Below the pieces are notes generated by a model, which was given only the letters and a program-made list of their open reading frames with translations, had not been told where the DNA came from and did no database searches. Shown piece by piece: positions 24,640-33,193 of a stretch of 64,000 nucleotides of DNA (the first letter of the stretch is position 1; every line of letters starts with the position of its first letter). The stretch covers positions 404,145 through 468,144 of the forward strand of contig NZ_JAANNO010000003.1 of the NCBI RefSeq assembly GCF_011250645.1. The letters run 5' to 3'. The DNA is from Motilibacter aurantiacus (GTDB lineage: Bacteria > Actinomycetota > Actinomycetes > Motilibacterales > Motilibacteraceae). The position numbers and the translations under genes were made by a program.

Positions 24640-25947
24640 GTGGGAAACGCGACCAACTCCTCGACCGCGCTCCTGACCGACCACTACGAGCTGACCATGC
24701 TCCAAGCGGCCCTGCAGTCGGGCACCGCCCAGCGGCGATGCGTGTTCGAGGTCTTCGCCCGCCGCCTGCCCGAGGGACGCCGCTACGGCGTGGTCGCCGG
24801 CACGGGGCGGCTGCTCGACGCGCTCGAGGGCTTCCGCTTCGGCCCGGCCGAGCTCGAGCTGCTGGAGCGGGCGGGGCTGGACCGCGCCACGCGGGACGCC
24901 GTGGCGGACTACCGCTTCAGCGGCGACATCTGGGGCTACGGCGAGGGCGAGACCTACGTCCCGGGCTCCCCGCTGCTCGTCGTCGAGGGCACCTTCGCCG
25001 AGGCGGTCCTGCTCGAGACGCTCATCCTGTCGATCCTCAACTTCGACAGCGCGGTGGCCGCGGCCGCGAGCCGGATGACCTGCGCGTCCTCCGGCCGGCC
25101 CTGCATCGAGATGGGCTCGCGGCGGGCGCACGAGCAGGCCGCGGTGGCGGCGGCGCGGGCGGCGTACATCTCCGGCTTCGCGACGACGTCCAACCTGGAG
25201 GCGTCGCGCCGCTACGGCGTGCCGTCCGCGGGCACGAGCGCGCACGCCTTCACCCTGCTGCACGACGACGAGGAGGCGGCGTTCCGCGCCCAGGTGGCCG
25301 CGCTCGGCCCGGGCACGACGCTGCTCGTCGACACCTACGACGTGATGCGCGGGGTCCGGCGGGCCGTCGCCGCCGCCGGCCCCTCGCTCGGGGCGGTCCG
25401 GCTGGACTCCGGGGACCTCATCACCCAGGCCAAGGAGGTCCGCGAGCTGCTGGACTCGCTCGGGGCCGCGCAGACCCGGATCCTCGTCACCAGCGACCTC
25501 GACGAGTACGCCCTGGCCGCGATGGCCGCCGCGCCCGTCGACGGGTACGGCGTCGGCACCTCGCTCGTCACGGGCAGCGGCGCGCCCACCGCCGGGCTGG
25601 TCTACAAGCTGACGGCCCGTGCCCGCTCGCTGGACGACGGCGCGCCGCTCGAGCCGGTCGCCAAGGCATCGGCGGGCAAGCCCAGCCGCGGCGGGCGCAA
25701 GTGGGCGGCGCGCCGGTACGACGAGAGCGGCGTCGCCCGGCAGGAGGCCATCGGGCTCGGGTCGGACGTGCCGGCGGGCGAGCCGGGCCGGCCCCTGCTG
25801 CGGCACCTGGTGCGCAAGGGGGAGGTCATCGGGCGCGAGCCGCTCGAGGCGGCGCGCAGCCGCCACGGCGAGTCGCTCGGGGAGCTGCCGCCCCACGCGC
25901 GGCAGCTGTCAAAGGGCGAGGCGGCGTTGGAGACGGTCTACGTCTGA
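24640..25947 (+). CDS. pncB: nicotinate phosphoribosyltransferase
   Basis: Encodes 435 residues. It joins nicotinate and PRPP to nicotinate mononucleotide, the NAD salvage step. Motifs: ALLTDHYELTMLQAAL (18-residue N-terminal signature), EVFARRLPEGRRYGVVAGTGRLL, EMGSRRAHEQAA, TSAHAFTLLHDDEEAAF (substrate-binding region with H) and VRLDSGDLITQAKEVR, GVGTSLVTG. GTG 24640 is leaderless by the TACGCT box. Length fits the family. Divergent from clpS. Confidence 0.95.
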   Translation: MGNATNSSTALLTDHYELTMLQAALQSGTAQRRCVFEVFARRLPEGRRYGVVAGTGRLLDALEGFRFGPAELELLERAGLDRATRDAVADYRFSGDIWGYGEGETYVPGSPLLVVEGTFAEAVLLETLILSILNFDSAVAAAASRMTCASSGRPCIEMGSRRAHEQAAVAAARAAYISGFATTSNLEASRRYGVPSAGTSAHAFTLLHDDEEAAFRAQVAALGPGTTLLVDTYDVMRGVRRAVAAAGPSLGAVRLDSGDLITQAKEVRELLDSLGAAQTRILVTSDLDEYALAAMAAAPVDGYGVGTSLVTGSGAPTAGLVYKLTARARSLDDGAPLEPVAKASAGKPSRGGRKWAARRYDESGVARQEAIGLGSDVPAGEPGRPLLRHLVRKGEVIGREPLEAARSRHGESLGELPPHARQLSKGEAALETVYV

Positions 25948-26023
25948 GGTGGGCGCTGCTGGGCGTGCGCTCGCGCGGAGGGGTGCTGACGCGGCTGCAG
26001 CGCGGGCGCCGGCCCGCCGGCCA

Positions 26024-26029
26024 TAGCCT
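26024..26029 (+). promoter_or_regulatory. -10 box TAGCCT of the peptidase E gene, leaderless
   Basis: TAGCCT is followed by 6 nt and GTG 26036. Confidence 0.55.
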
Positions 26030-26035
26030 CCCCTC

Positions 26036-26719
26036 GTGAGACTGCTCCTGACGTCCGCCGGCCTCACCAACGAGACGTTGTGCGAGAGCCTGGCCGCCCT
26101 TTCCGGCCGCCCGCTCCCGTCGCTGGCCCTGGCGGTCATCCCGACGGCGGCCAACGTCATCCCCGGTGACAAGGGCTGGCTCATCGCGGACTACGTGCGC
26201 TTCCAGCGCGCCGGTTTCTCACAGGTCGACATCGTCGACATCTCCGCACTCCGGCCCGAGATCTGGCGCCCCCGGTTGGAGGAGGCCGACGTGCTGGCCG
26301 TCAGCGGGGGCGACACCACGCACCTGCTGCGCAGCATGAGGGGCACCGGGCTGAGTGACGTCCTGGCGGAGCTGCTGGACGAGCGGGTCTACCTCGGGGT
26401 CTCCGCCGGCAGCATGGTGACCGGACCGCATCTGGGCCTCAGCCGCTCGGCGCAGGAGACGATCGAGGACCGCGCCGGCCTCGCGTTGGTGGGCTTCCTC
26501 GTCCAGCCCCACCTGGACTCGCCCCACTTCCCCCTCGCAGCAGAGGCGGTGGTGCGCGAAGCGGCGGCCGGGCTCGTGGAGACGACCTACGCGCTCTCGG
26601 ACGGACGCGCTGTGCTGGTGGACGACGGTGCGGTGCGGGTCGTCGGCGACGGTCCCTTCACCGTCATCCCCGGGATGCCGCGGCCCACCCCGCAGGCCGA
26701 CGCCGGAGGCGGCCGCTGA
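26036..26719 (+). CDS. peptidase E-like (S51) protein
   Basis: Encodes 227 residues of the class I glutamine-amidotransferase-like fold. The nucleophile elbow GVSAGSM holds S123, the usual serine of S51 dipeptidases; VSGGDTTHLLR (89-99) and FLVQPHLDSPHF supply the oxyanion and histidine region. S51 enzymes cleave Asp-X dipeptides, and relatives include cyanophycinase; the exact substrate is inferred. Leaderless start GTG 26036. It is transcribed on the same strand as pncB but has its own -10. Confidence 0.85.
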   Translation: MRLLLTSAGLTNETLCESLAALSGRPLPSLALAVIPTAANVIPGDKGWLIADYVRFQRAGFSQVDIVDISALRPEIWRPRLEEADVLAVSGGDTTHLLRSMRGTGLSDVLAELLDERVYLGVSAGSMVTGPHLGLSRSAQETIEDRAGLALVGFLVQPHLDSPHFPLAAEAVVREAAAGLVETTYALSDGRAVLVDDGAVRVVGDGPFTVIPGMPRPTPQADAGGGR

Positions 26720-26944
26720 CGCCGATGTCCACCAGGCGGCCGGTAGGGGGAAGGCTCAGGCGTACCGGCCCTGCGGCGGAGAACCTGGCAGACGGGAGCA
26801 GGCGTTGAGGATGGCTCGTGACCGCCACTCCCGACAAGTCACTGGCACCGCTCGTCGCGAGCGGATCCTGATCGTCATGCCAGCGCGGCGCCCGCGCGGG
26901 ACGGGAGCCGACGCGGCCCGGGCGCGTGGAGAGGCGGACAGGAC

Positions 26945-27502
26945 GTGAGGACACCGTGGGCGGAGGAGCCTCCCGAGGACTGGATCGGCCGGCAGGTCAA
27001 GGCCGCTGAGGAGCGGGGCGCTTTCGACGACCTGCCGGGCAAGGGCAAGCCGCTGCAGGGCCTGGACAAGCCGTGGAGCGTGGACCGCTGGCTCACCGAG
27101 TGGGCCGAGCGTGAGGGCCTGGGCCTGCTGCCGGCGCTGCCGGAGAGCCTGCAACTGCGCAAAGAGCGGGAAGGCCTCTCCGCCCTGATCGTCAGCCGCA
27201 GCTCCGAACAGGCAGTGCGAGCTGTGGTCGACGACTTCAACGCGCGCCTGCGTGAGGCCTACCGACGACCGCAGCAGGGCCCCCCGCTGACCGTTCGGGG
27301 GGTGGACGTCGAGGAAGCGGTCGCACAGTGGCACGCTGCGCGAGCCGCCTCACCAGCCGACGGCCCCGGTGCAGCGGGAGGGACGGCCGGAGCGGACCGC
27401 ACGCACCCGCCGCACGGACGGTCGAGGGGGCGGTCCTGGAAGCAGTGGCTCATCGGGCGCTTCACGAGGGCCGAGCCCGTCGACGGTGGCCGACGTCCCT
27501 GA
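26945..27502 (+). CDS. DUF1992 (DnaJ-homologue subfamily C28-like) protein
   Basis: Encodes 185 residues. Residues 8-75 (PPEDWIGRQVKAAEERGAFDDLPGKGKPLQGL and after) are the DUF1992 signature E-x-I-x-x-A-x-x-x-G-x-F-D-x-L-P-G-x-G-K-P-L. A helical middle (about 75-140) is followed by a charged, disordered tail. In eukaryotes the domain is found in DNAJC28; the bacterial function is unknown. Start GTG 26945. The 225 bp before it show no gene. Confidence 0.85.
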   Translation: MRTPWAEEPPEDWIGRQVKAAEERGAFDDLPGKGKPLQGLDKPWSVDRWLTEWAEREGLGLLPALPESLQLRKEREGLSALIVSRSSEQAVRAVVDDFNARLREAYRRPQQGPPLTVRGVDVEEAVAQWHAARAASPADGPGAAGGTAGADRTHPPHGRSRGRSWKQWLIGRFTRAEPVDGGRRP

Positions 27503-27609
27503 CGTCCGCCGGTCGCCGGTCTGCTCAACCCGACGGGGTCGAGGACATGGTCCGCGCCCTCGCCCGCCCACAGGCCCAGAGCCGGGCGATCCGGGGGTAG
27601 ACACCCGTC

Positions 27610-27909
27610 ATGGCCACCGGACGGCGCGTCGAGCACACCCCCGACGGGCGCTACGTCGTCATCGACGGCCGGCGCTGGCGGGCGACCGACCCGCTGCTGC
27701 CGGAGGACGTCGCCGTGCAGCTGCGCTCGGAGCTGATGAGCGCGCGCCGCGCGGTCGGGCAGGCCCTCCGTGCCGGGGACGCCGGGGCGGAGCGGGCCGC
27801 CCGGGGCCGGGTGCAGGCCGCGAAGTCGGCCCTCGGCGAGCGCGGTACGCCGTGGTGGGAGCAGAGCGAGGACGAGCGCCGCGCGCGGTGGGAGGCCGGG
27901 CTGCGCTGA
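27610..27909 (+). CDS. small conserved actinobacterial protein
   Basis: Encodes 99 residues, basic, soluble and mostly helical. It starts VEHTPDGRYVVIDGRRWRATDPLLPEDVAVQL and ends with GERGTPWWEQSEDERRARWEAGLR. Similar small proteins are widespread in high-GC actinobacteria, where databases often label them 'biopolymer transporter Tol', a name with no support in this sequence. No membrane segment or catalytic motif is visible. Function unknown. ATG 27610 follows TAGACA with 6 nt, a weak leaderless arrangement. Confidence 0.75.
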   Translation: MATGRRVEHTPDGRYVVIDGRRWRATDPLLPEDVAVQLRSELMSARRAVGQALRAGDAGAERAARGRVQAAKSALGERGTPWWEQSEDERRARWEAGLR

Positions 27910-27921
27910 CGGCGCCGCGCC

Positions 27922-28465
27922 TCACACGACCAGCGACACTCCCGCGTACGTCAGAGCGGCGGCCAAGGCGGCCATCGGGAGGGTGAGCACCCACGCCGTC
28001 GCGATCGAGCCGGCGACGCCCCAGCGCACGGCCGACAGCCGGCTGGTGGCCCGACGCCCGTGATCGAGCCGGTGGTGACGTGGGTCGTGGACACCGGCAG
28101 CCCGTGGTGCGAGGTCGTGAAGATGACGGCCGACGCGACGGTCCGGGCCGCGAGCCCGACGTGTTGTCGGGCTTGATGACCCGCCGCGCGAGGGTGCGCA
28201 TGATCCGTCAGCCGCCGGAGTACGTCCCGAGGCTGATCGCGGGCGCGCAGGCGATGACGCCCAGAGCGGCACGATGAACTCCTCGACGTGCCCGTCACGA
28301 CGAGGGCCAGCGTGATGACGCCCTCGTCTTCTGCGCGTCCTGCAGCCCGTGCCCGAGCGACATCGCGGCCGCGCCGAGGACCTGGCCCCGCTTGAGCAGC
28401 GCGTTCGCATGCTCATCCGACGGAACACCTACAGCAGCAGGAGCATGAAGGCGAAGCCCGCTAGC
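27922..28465 (-). pseudogene. decayed PiT-family inorganic phosphate transporter (C-terminal half)
   Basis: Read on the minus strand and switching frames, the sequence gives PiT pieces in order: GFAFMLLLL, ANALLKRGQVLGAAAMSLGHG, QDAQK, GVITLALVV, VEEFIVPLW, ISLGTYSGG, RIMRTLARRVIKPDN, VASAVIFTTSHHGLPVSTTHVTTGS, then RLSAVRWGVAGSIATAWVLTLP. The HGLPVSTTHV signature is PiT-specific. At least four single-base indels and one Trp-to-stop change (GG-stop-RIM) break it. The N-terminal half is absent; the AI-2E gene begins right there. Either a true pseudogene or a badly sequenced patch, though flanking genes are intact. Confidence 0.8.
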
Positions 28466-29729
28466 GGACGGGGTCCTCGTCAGAGGCGTGGTGGTCGCCC
28501 CGGTGCCCCGGCGTCGGAGCGTGCGTGACCGGGTGCCGGGGGCGGCCGTCGCCGAGCTCCGGCGGGGCCTCCCCGTCCGCCGCGGCCCCCGGCACCTGCT
28601 CCCCGGTGTCCGGCGCCTGCGCTCCCACGACCCGGCCGCCCGCCTCGTCGGCCTCGAGCTGGGCCGCGCCCTCCTCCTCGACGCCGATCTCCGCGAGCTG
28701 GCGGCGGAGCGTGTAGCGCATGATGACCTTGAGGGCGGCCGCGACCGGCAGGGCGGTCAGCGCACCGACGAAGCCGGCCAGGCTGACCCCGCAGAGCACG
28801 GCGATGAACGCCGCCACCGGGCTGAGGTTGACCGAGCGGGAGAAGACGCGCGGCGCGATGACGTAGTTCTCCAGCTGCTGGTAGGCGAGCAGCAGGACGA
28901 AGACGACGAGCCCCGTGGTCAGCGACTCGGTCAGCGCGACGAGGGTGACGATGATCGCGCCGATCGTCGCGCCGATCTGCGGCACGGCGTCGAACAGCGC
29001 CACGGAGATGCCGAGCACCGCCGCGTACGGCACCCCCATCACCTCGAGGACGACGAACGCGAAGGTGCCCGCGCAGAGGCAGACCGTCAGCTGACCGGTC
29101 ACGTAGCCGCCGACCTTGGCCAGCGCCTCCTCCATGACGTCGACGCGCTCCTCGTTGCCGAGCGCACGGTGCGCGAACGCCCGCATGCGCGGCAGCGCCA
29201 TCATGAAGTAGACCATCAGCGCGAGCACGGTGAGCAGGCTGAACAGGCCGCCGATGAACGACGTCAGCACGTCGACGGCCGTCTGCAGGCTGGACGCGAC
29301 GTAGCCCGGCAGCGAGCTCAGCGAGTCCTGCAGCCGCTGCTGGATGTCGGACTCGTTGACCCACTCCCCGACCGTCTCGTTGCGCTCGGCGAGGCGCTGG
29401 ACCAGGTCGGGCAGGTCCTGGACCAGCCCGCTCAGCTCGTTGACGGCCGGCGTGACCGCGTACGCGACGAAGAGCGCGAGCAGGCCGATGATCCCCAGCA
29501 GGAAAACCAGCACGGCCAGGCCGCGGCGCAGGCCGGCCCGCTCGAGCCGGCGGATCACCGGGTCGAAGCCGACCGCGAGGAAGAGCCCCAGGAACACGGA
29601 GATGACGACGGAGCGCAACTGGTAGACGAAGTACGCCAGCAGCAGGGTCCCGAGGACGACGATCGTCGCCTTCGCGACCCAGGCCAGGGACCGGGTGGGC
29701 CGTGCCGGGCCGGGGACTGCGGTGCTCAT
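28461..29729 (-). CDS. AI-2E family transporter
   Basis: Encodes 422 residues with about eight membrane helices. Family features: paired N-terminal helices, the amphipathic region LSGLVQDLPDLVQRLAERNETV, and C-terminal GVPYAAVLGISVALFDAVPQIGATIGAII and YQQLENYVIAPRVFSRSVNLSP. The family holds the TqsA AI-2 exporter and Na+/H+ antiporters; the substrate is unknown. The last 80 residues are a charged, disordered tail, and the gene's 3' end touches the PiT remnant, so the tail may partly derive from that junction (inference). Confidence 0.88.
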   Translation of the reverse strand: MSTAVPGPARPTRSLAWVAKATIVVLGTLLLAYFVYQLRSVVISVFLGLFLAVGFDPVIRRLERAGLRRGLAVLVFLLGIIGLLALFVAYAVTPAVNELSGLVQDLPDLVQRLAERNETVGEWVNESDIQQRLQDSLSSLPGYVASSLQTAVDVLTSFIGGLFSLLTVLALMVYFMMALPRMRAFAHRALGNEERVDVMEEALAKVGGYVTGQLTVCLCAGTFAFVVLEVMGVPYAAVLGISVALFDAVPQIGATIGAIIVTLVALTESLTTGLVVFVLLLAYQQLENYVIAPRVFSRSVNLSPVAAFIAVLCGVSLAGFVGALTALPVAAALKVIMRYTLRRQLAEIGVEEEGAAQLEADEAGGRVVGAQAPDTGEQVPGAAADGEAPPELGDGRPRHPVTHAPTPGHRGDHHASDEDPVR

Positions 29730-29794
29730 GGCTGCGATCCTGCCAGTGCCGGGGCGGTTGCCCGCGCGTACGTCCCCGTTCGGCGGGGCGGCGA

Positions 29795-30142
29795 TCAGCG
29801 CCAGCGCCTGCTGTGGACGAGCTCCCGCTCGGCGCCGGGGTCCCCGGCGAAGTCATGGCCCACCTCGCCGGTGGACGCGTTGACGACGAGGCTCGCCAGC
29901 GACGGCTCCCCCCGGCGCCGGCAGTCCTCCGACAGGAGGTCGAGCAGCCGGCCCATCCCCTGCACCAGGTAGGGCAGGCCCAGCTCCTCGCGCAACTCGC
30001 CGTACGTGATCGTGGCGCGCGCCTCGGCGACCTCGATCAGGTGGTCGCGCACGCGGGGCAGCCACTCGTAGGCGGTCTCGGTGACGGTCACGGCCCGCCC
30101 CTTGAGGACCACCTTCTCGCCACGGCGGAGCGTCAGGGCCAT
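29795..30142 (-). CDS. uncharacterised small protein
   Basis: Encodes 115 residues. It begins MALTLRRGEKVVLKGRAVTVTETAYEWLPRVRDHLIEVAE and contains ATITYGELREELGLPYLVQGMGRLLDLLSEDCRRRGEPSLASLVVNASTGEVG. The ITYGELxxxLGL-x(n)-G-x-x-L segment is reminiscent of small helix-turn-helix proteins that resemble MGMT-like DNA-binding domains, and the tail resembles proteins associated with mobile or defence loci, but I cannot assign it. No membrane segments. Followed 65 nt later by the AI-2E gene. Confidence 0.65.
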   Translation of the reverse strand: MALTLRRGEKVVLKGRAVTVTETAYEWLPRVRDHLIEVAEARATITYGELREELGLPYLVQGMGRLLDLLSEDCRRRGEPSLASLVVNASTGEVGHDFAGDPGAERELVHSRRWR

Positions 30143-30164
30143 GCGGTCAGGGTGGCAGAGTCAG

Positions 30165-30193
30165 GGGCCGGGCTCCGCGCGGGAGCCCGGCCC
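30165..30193 (-). terminator. 12-bp hairpin after the YeaQ-like gene
   Basis: GGGCCGGGCTCC (30165-30176) pairs perfectly with 30182-30193 around a 5-nt loop, 42 nt past the stop of the YeaQ-like gene on the minus strand. Confidence 0.6.
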
Positions 30194-30234
30194 GACGAGC
30201 CCGGCCCCGGCGGCGTGCCGAGGCCGGGCCAGGG

Positions 30235-30501
30235 TCAGCGCGTCGTGCGCCCGCCGCGCAACGCGACGGTCGCGGCAACGCCGACGGCGGCGAGCGCGAC
30301 CTGGACGATCAGCTCGATCCAGTCCAGGCCGTCGGTGTCGCGCAGCGGCCCGACGATCGCGCTGCCGATGAGGGCGGCGACGATCCCGATGACGATCGTG
30401 AGCCAGATCGGGATGTTCTGCTTGCCGGGCACGACGAGCCGGCCGAGCGCTCCGATGATCAGGCCGATGACGACGGCGCCGAGAATGCCTTCGATGGTCA
30501 T
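30235..30501 (-). CDS. GlsB/YeaQ/YmgE family stress membrane protein
   Basis: Encodes 88 residues with three short membrane helices. Helix 1 ILGAVVIGLIIGALGRLVVPG carries the family GxLA/GR-x-V-P-G turn; GKQNIPIWLTIVIGIVAALIGSAI and a third helix VALAAVGVAATVAL follow. Members respond to general or envelope stress. ATG 30501 has GGAGGAG 6 nt upstream, so this gene uses a classical ribosome-binding site. A TATCCC-like -10 lies at about 30514-30519. Confidence 0.88.
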   Translation of the reverse strand: MTIEGILGAVVIGLIIGALGRLVVPGKQNIPIWLTIVIGIVAALIGSAIVGPLRDTDGLDWIELIVQVALAAVGVAATVALRGGRTTR

Positions 30502-30783
30502 GAGAACTCCTCCGGGATAGGACCGGCAGCTCTCCTGCCCGCACGCGTGCCCGGGGAAGATGACAACGGCTTGACGATTGACGAGGCGGACGGCCATCCC
30601 CGGCGGCGAAGCAGTCCGTCCGGCCGCCGCAGCGTCACCTCCCCGGGACGCAGTGTTCATCACAGAAGGTGGGGCTGGTCACTTCACGTCCCTAACGTCC
30701 CTTTCGCCGAGCACGCCACGCGTGCAGGCGCTCACAGCTCGTGGCCACGGCGTACGGCCGCGGGCACTGATGAAAGGGAAGAC

Positions 30784-31206
30784 GTGAAGACTCTCAAGTC
30801 CGTCAGGGCGCGCGTCGGGGCTCTCGTGCTGGCCACCGCGGCGATGGGCGGGGCGTTCCCCGTCGCCACCGCCGCGCCGGCCTCGGCCGGGACGTGCACC
30901 CCCGTCATCGGCTGCGGCCACATCCACAACACCTGGTCCTCGCCCGGCATCCTCACCGTGACGTGCGACCTCGGGAACTACTGGGACGAGGCGAGGTCCA
31001 CCCCCACGCCGCGCGGCGCCGAGGCGGTGTGCACCGACGACGACGCGTACCTGCTGACCGCCGGCTGGTGTGCCTACGAGTCCGGCTACCCGTCGATGTC
31101 GAACTCGGTCTACCGGGTCGGCCGAGGCGCCAACGGCGACAGCTCCAGCGCCTGGGTGAAGGTGCTCAACGGCCAGCACCGCTGGGTCCACTACTTCCGT
31201 TGCTGA
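30784..31206 (+). CDS. small secreted Cys-containing protein
   Basis: Encodes 140 residues. Signal peptide about 1-35 (MKTLKSVRARVGALVLATAAM..., cleavage near ASAGTC). The mature protein has six Cys, in TCTPVIGCGH, TCDLG, VCTDDD, GWCAYE and the C-terminal FRC, so three disulphides are likely. I do not recognise the family. Start GTG 30784 with GAAAGGGAAG upstream. Followed by a strong terminator. Possibly an extracellular structural or interference protein; function unknown. Confidence 0.75.
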   Translation: MKTLKSVRARVGALVLATAAMGGAFPVATAAPASAGTCTPVIGCGHIHNTWSSPGILTVTCDLGNYWDEARSTPTPRGAEAVCTDDDAYLLTAGWCAYESGYPSMSNSVYRVGRGANGDSSSAWVKVLNGQHRWVHYFRC

Positions 31207-31242
31207 CCCGGGCAGCCGTCCCGTCCGGCGGCTGACGTCCTC

Positions 31243-31278
31243 GAAGCGGCGCCCTCCCCGCAGGGAGGGCGCCGCTTC
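31243..31278. terminator. bidirectional 16-bp perfect hairpin
   Basis: 31243-31258 pairs perfectly with 31263-31278 around a CGCA loop, between the small secreted protein and the convergent helicase gene. Confidence 0.85.
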
Positions 31279-31305
31279 AACGTGCTGCCCGACGGGCCCG
31301 GCCCG

Positions 31306-33093
31306 CTACGCCAGCCGACGGCCCTTGGCGTGCCAGTCGCGGATCGTGTCGATCCGCGCCTGCACCTGCTCGGCCGAGGCCTTCACGGTGGGCGGCCCGC
31401 CGCACGTACGCCGCAGCTCGCCGTGGATCACGCCGTGCGGCTGCCCGGTGCGGTGGTGCCAGGCGGCGACGAGCGCGTTGAGCTCCTTGCGCAGCCCCGC
31501 GAGCTTGTCCGCGTCGAGCAGCGGCGTGGCCGGCGCCGGCGCCGGCGCGGGCTCGGGGACGGTCGCCTTGCGCCCCTTGGCCAGTTGCTCGGCCTGGCGC
31601 TGCTTGAGCAGCTGGGACACCTGCTCGGGCTCGAGCAGGCCGGGCAGCCCGAGGTAGTCCTGCTCCTCCTCCGAGCCGACCTCGGCCTGCAGGCCGAACT
31701 CGCCGCCGTCGAAGAGCACGCCGTGGAAGGTCGCCTCCGACTCCAGCGACTCGAAGCTCAGCGCCTCCTGGCCCCCGTCGGGGCTGTCGCGCCGCCGGTT
31801 GGCCTCCTGCAGCAGGGCGGCCTCGGGGTCGTAGTCGCCCTCCTTGACCGGCTTGTCGAGCGCGTGGTCGCGCTCGCGCTCCATCGAGTTGGCGTGCTCG
31901 AGCAGGATCGGCACCGTCGGCAGGAAGACCGACGCGGTCTCGCCGCGCTTGCGGGCACGGACGAAGCGCCCGATCGCCTGGGCGAAGAACAGCGGTGTCG
32001 AGTAGCTCGTCGCGTAGACCCCGACCGCCAGCCGCGGCACGTCGACGCCCTCGGACACCATGCGCACCGCGACCATCCAGCGCGAGGTCGACGCGCTGAA
32101 CTCCGCGATCCGCTTGGAGGCCGTGGGGTCGTCGGACAGCACGACGGTGGGGGCCTCGCCGCAGATCGCCCGCAGCCGGGCGGCGTAGGCGCGCGCCGTC
32201 GCGTGGTCGCTGGCGATGACCAGCCCACCGGCGTCGGGGACGTGGCGGCGAACCTCGGTCAAGCGCTTGTCCGCCGCGCTGAGCACCTGCGGCACCCAGT
32301 TGCCGTACGGGTCGAGCGCGGTGCGCCAGGCCTGGGCCGTCAGGTCCTTGGTCAGCTGGTCCCCGCCGAGCGAGGCCGCGATCTCGTCCCCGGCCGACGT
32401 GCGCCAGCGCATGTTGCCGCCGTACGCCAGGAAGATCACCGGGCGGACGACCCCGTCGCGCAGCGCGTTGCCGTAGCCGTAGGAGTAGTCGCTGACCGAC
32501 GTGCGCACGCCGTCGTGGTCCGGCGCGTAGGTCACGAACGGGATCGGGGAGGTGTCCGACCGGAAGGGCGTGCCGGTCAGTGACAGCCGGCGCTTGGCCG
32601 GGTCGAACGCCTCGCGCACGGCGTCGCCCCACGAGAGCGCGTCGCCGGCGTGGTGCACCTCGTCGAGGATCACCAGCGTCGGCCGGGCCTCGGTGCGCGC
32701 GCGGTGCAGCATCGGGGCCATCGCCACCTGGGCGTACGTCACCGCGACGCCGGTCAGCCCGGCCGCGTGCGCGCCCTGCGCGTTCTTGAACTCGGGGTCC
32801 AGCGCGATGCCGACGCGCTGGGCGGCCTCGGCCCACTGCCGCTTGAGGTGCTCGGTGGGCGCGACGACGGTGACCGCGCGGACGACCCCCTGGCCCAGCA
32901 GCTCGGTGGCGATCCGCAGCGCGAACGTCGTCTTGCCGGCGCCGGGGGTCGCGACCGCGAGGAAGTCGCGCGGGCTGCTCTGCAGGTACGCGTCGAGCGC
33001 CTCCTGCTGCCACGCGCGCAGCCGGGGGGCTGTGCCCCAGGGGGCGCGCGAGGGATAGGCGGGAGGGAGCGAGGAGGCGGCTGTCGTACTCAT
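31306..33093 (-). CDS. DEAD/DEAH-box helicase (SF2)
   Basis: Encodes 595 residues. Walker A TPGAGKTTFA (G51-T56), Walker B/DEVHH (ILDEVHHAGD), motif III SLTGTPFRSD, helicase-C region with RMVSEGVDVPRLAVGVYA and motif VI QAIGRFVRARKRGE. The Q-like element WQQEALDAYL precedes Walker A. A C-terminal coiled region (about 430-595; QVSQLLKQRQAEQLAKG) is specific to actinobacterial relatives, where this gene is conserved near DUF3039. Substrate (RNA or DNA) unknown. The start has no clear Shine-Dalgarno; TAGCCT lies 10 nt before ATG. Confidence 0.9.
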   Translation of the reverse strand: MSTTAASSLPPAYPSRAPWGTAPRLRAWQQEALDAYLQSSPRDFLAVATPGAGKTTFALRIATELLGQGVVRAVTVVAPTEHLKRQWAEAAQRVGIALDPEFKNAQGAHAAGLTGVAVTYAQVAMAPMLHRARTEARPTLVILDEVHHAGDALSWGDAVREAFDPAKRRLSLTGTPFRSDTSPIPFVTYAPDHDGVRTSVSDYSYGYGNALRDGVVRPVIFLAYGGNMRWRTSAGDEIAASLGGDQLTKDLTAQAWRTALDPYGNWVPQVLSAADKRLTEVRRHVPDAGGLVIASDHATARAYAARLRAICGEAPTVVLSDDPTASKRIAEFSASTSRWMVAVRMVSEGVDVPRLAVGVYATSYSTPLFFAQAIGRFVRARKRGETASVFLPTVPILLEHANSMERERDHALDKPVKEGDYDPEAALLQEANRRRDSPDGGQEALSFESLESEATFHGVLFDGGEFGLQAEVGSEEEQDYLGLPGLLEPEQVSQLLKQRQAEQLAKGRKATVPEPAPAPAPATPLLDADKLAGLRKELNALVAAWHHRTGQPHGVIHGELRRTCGGPPTVKASAEQVQARIDTIRDWHAKGRRLA

Positions 33094-33193
33094 AAGCCCG
33101 GGCAGGCTAACCCGGCACCCGTGATCGACATGCCGAGCCGCCGGCTCTGCCCGGCGAGTCCCCCCGTCCGTGGTATCGCGTGCCGCGTCGTCC

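Noticed and set aside
26628-26948. Overlapping frames between peptidase E and DUF1992
   Set aside because: No start signal or conserved protein; treated as a 225-bp gap.
27610-27909. Naming the 99-residue protein a Tol biopolymer transporter
   Set aside because: No membrane segment or TolB-type repeat is visible; left as hypothetical.
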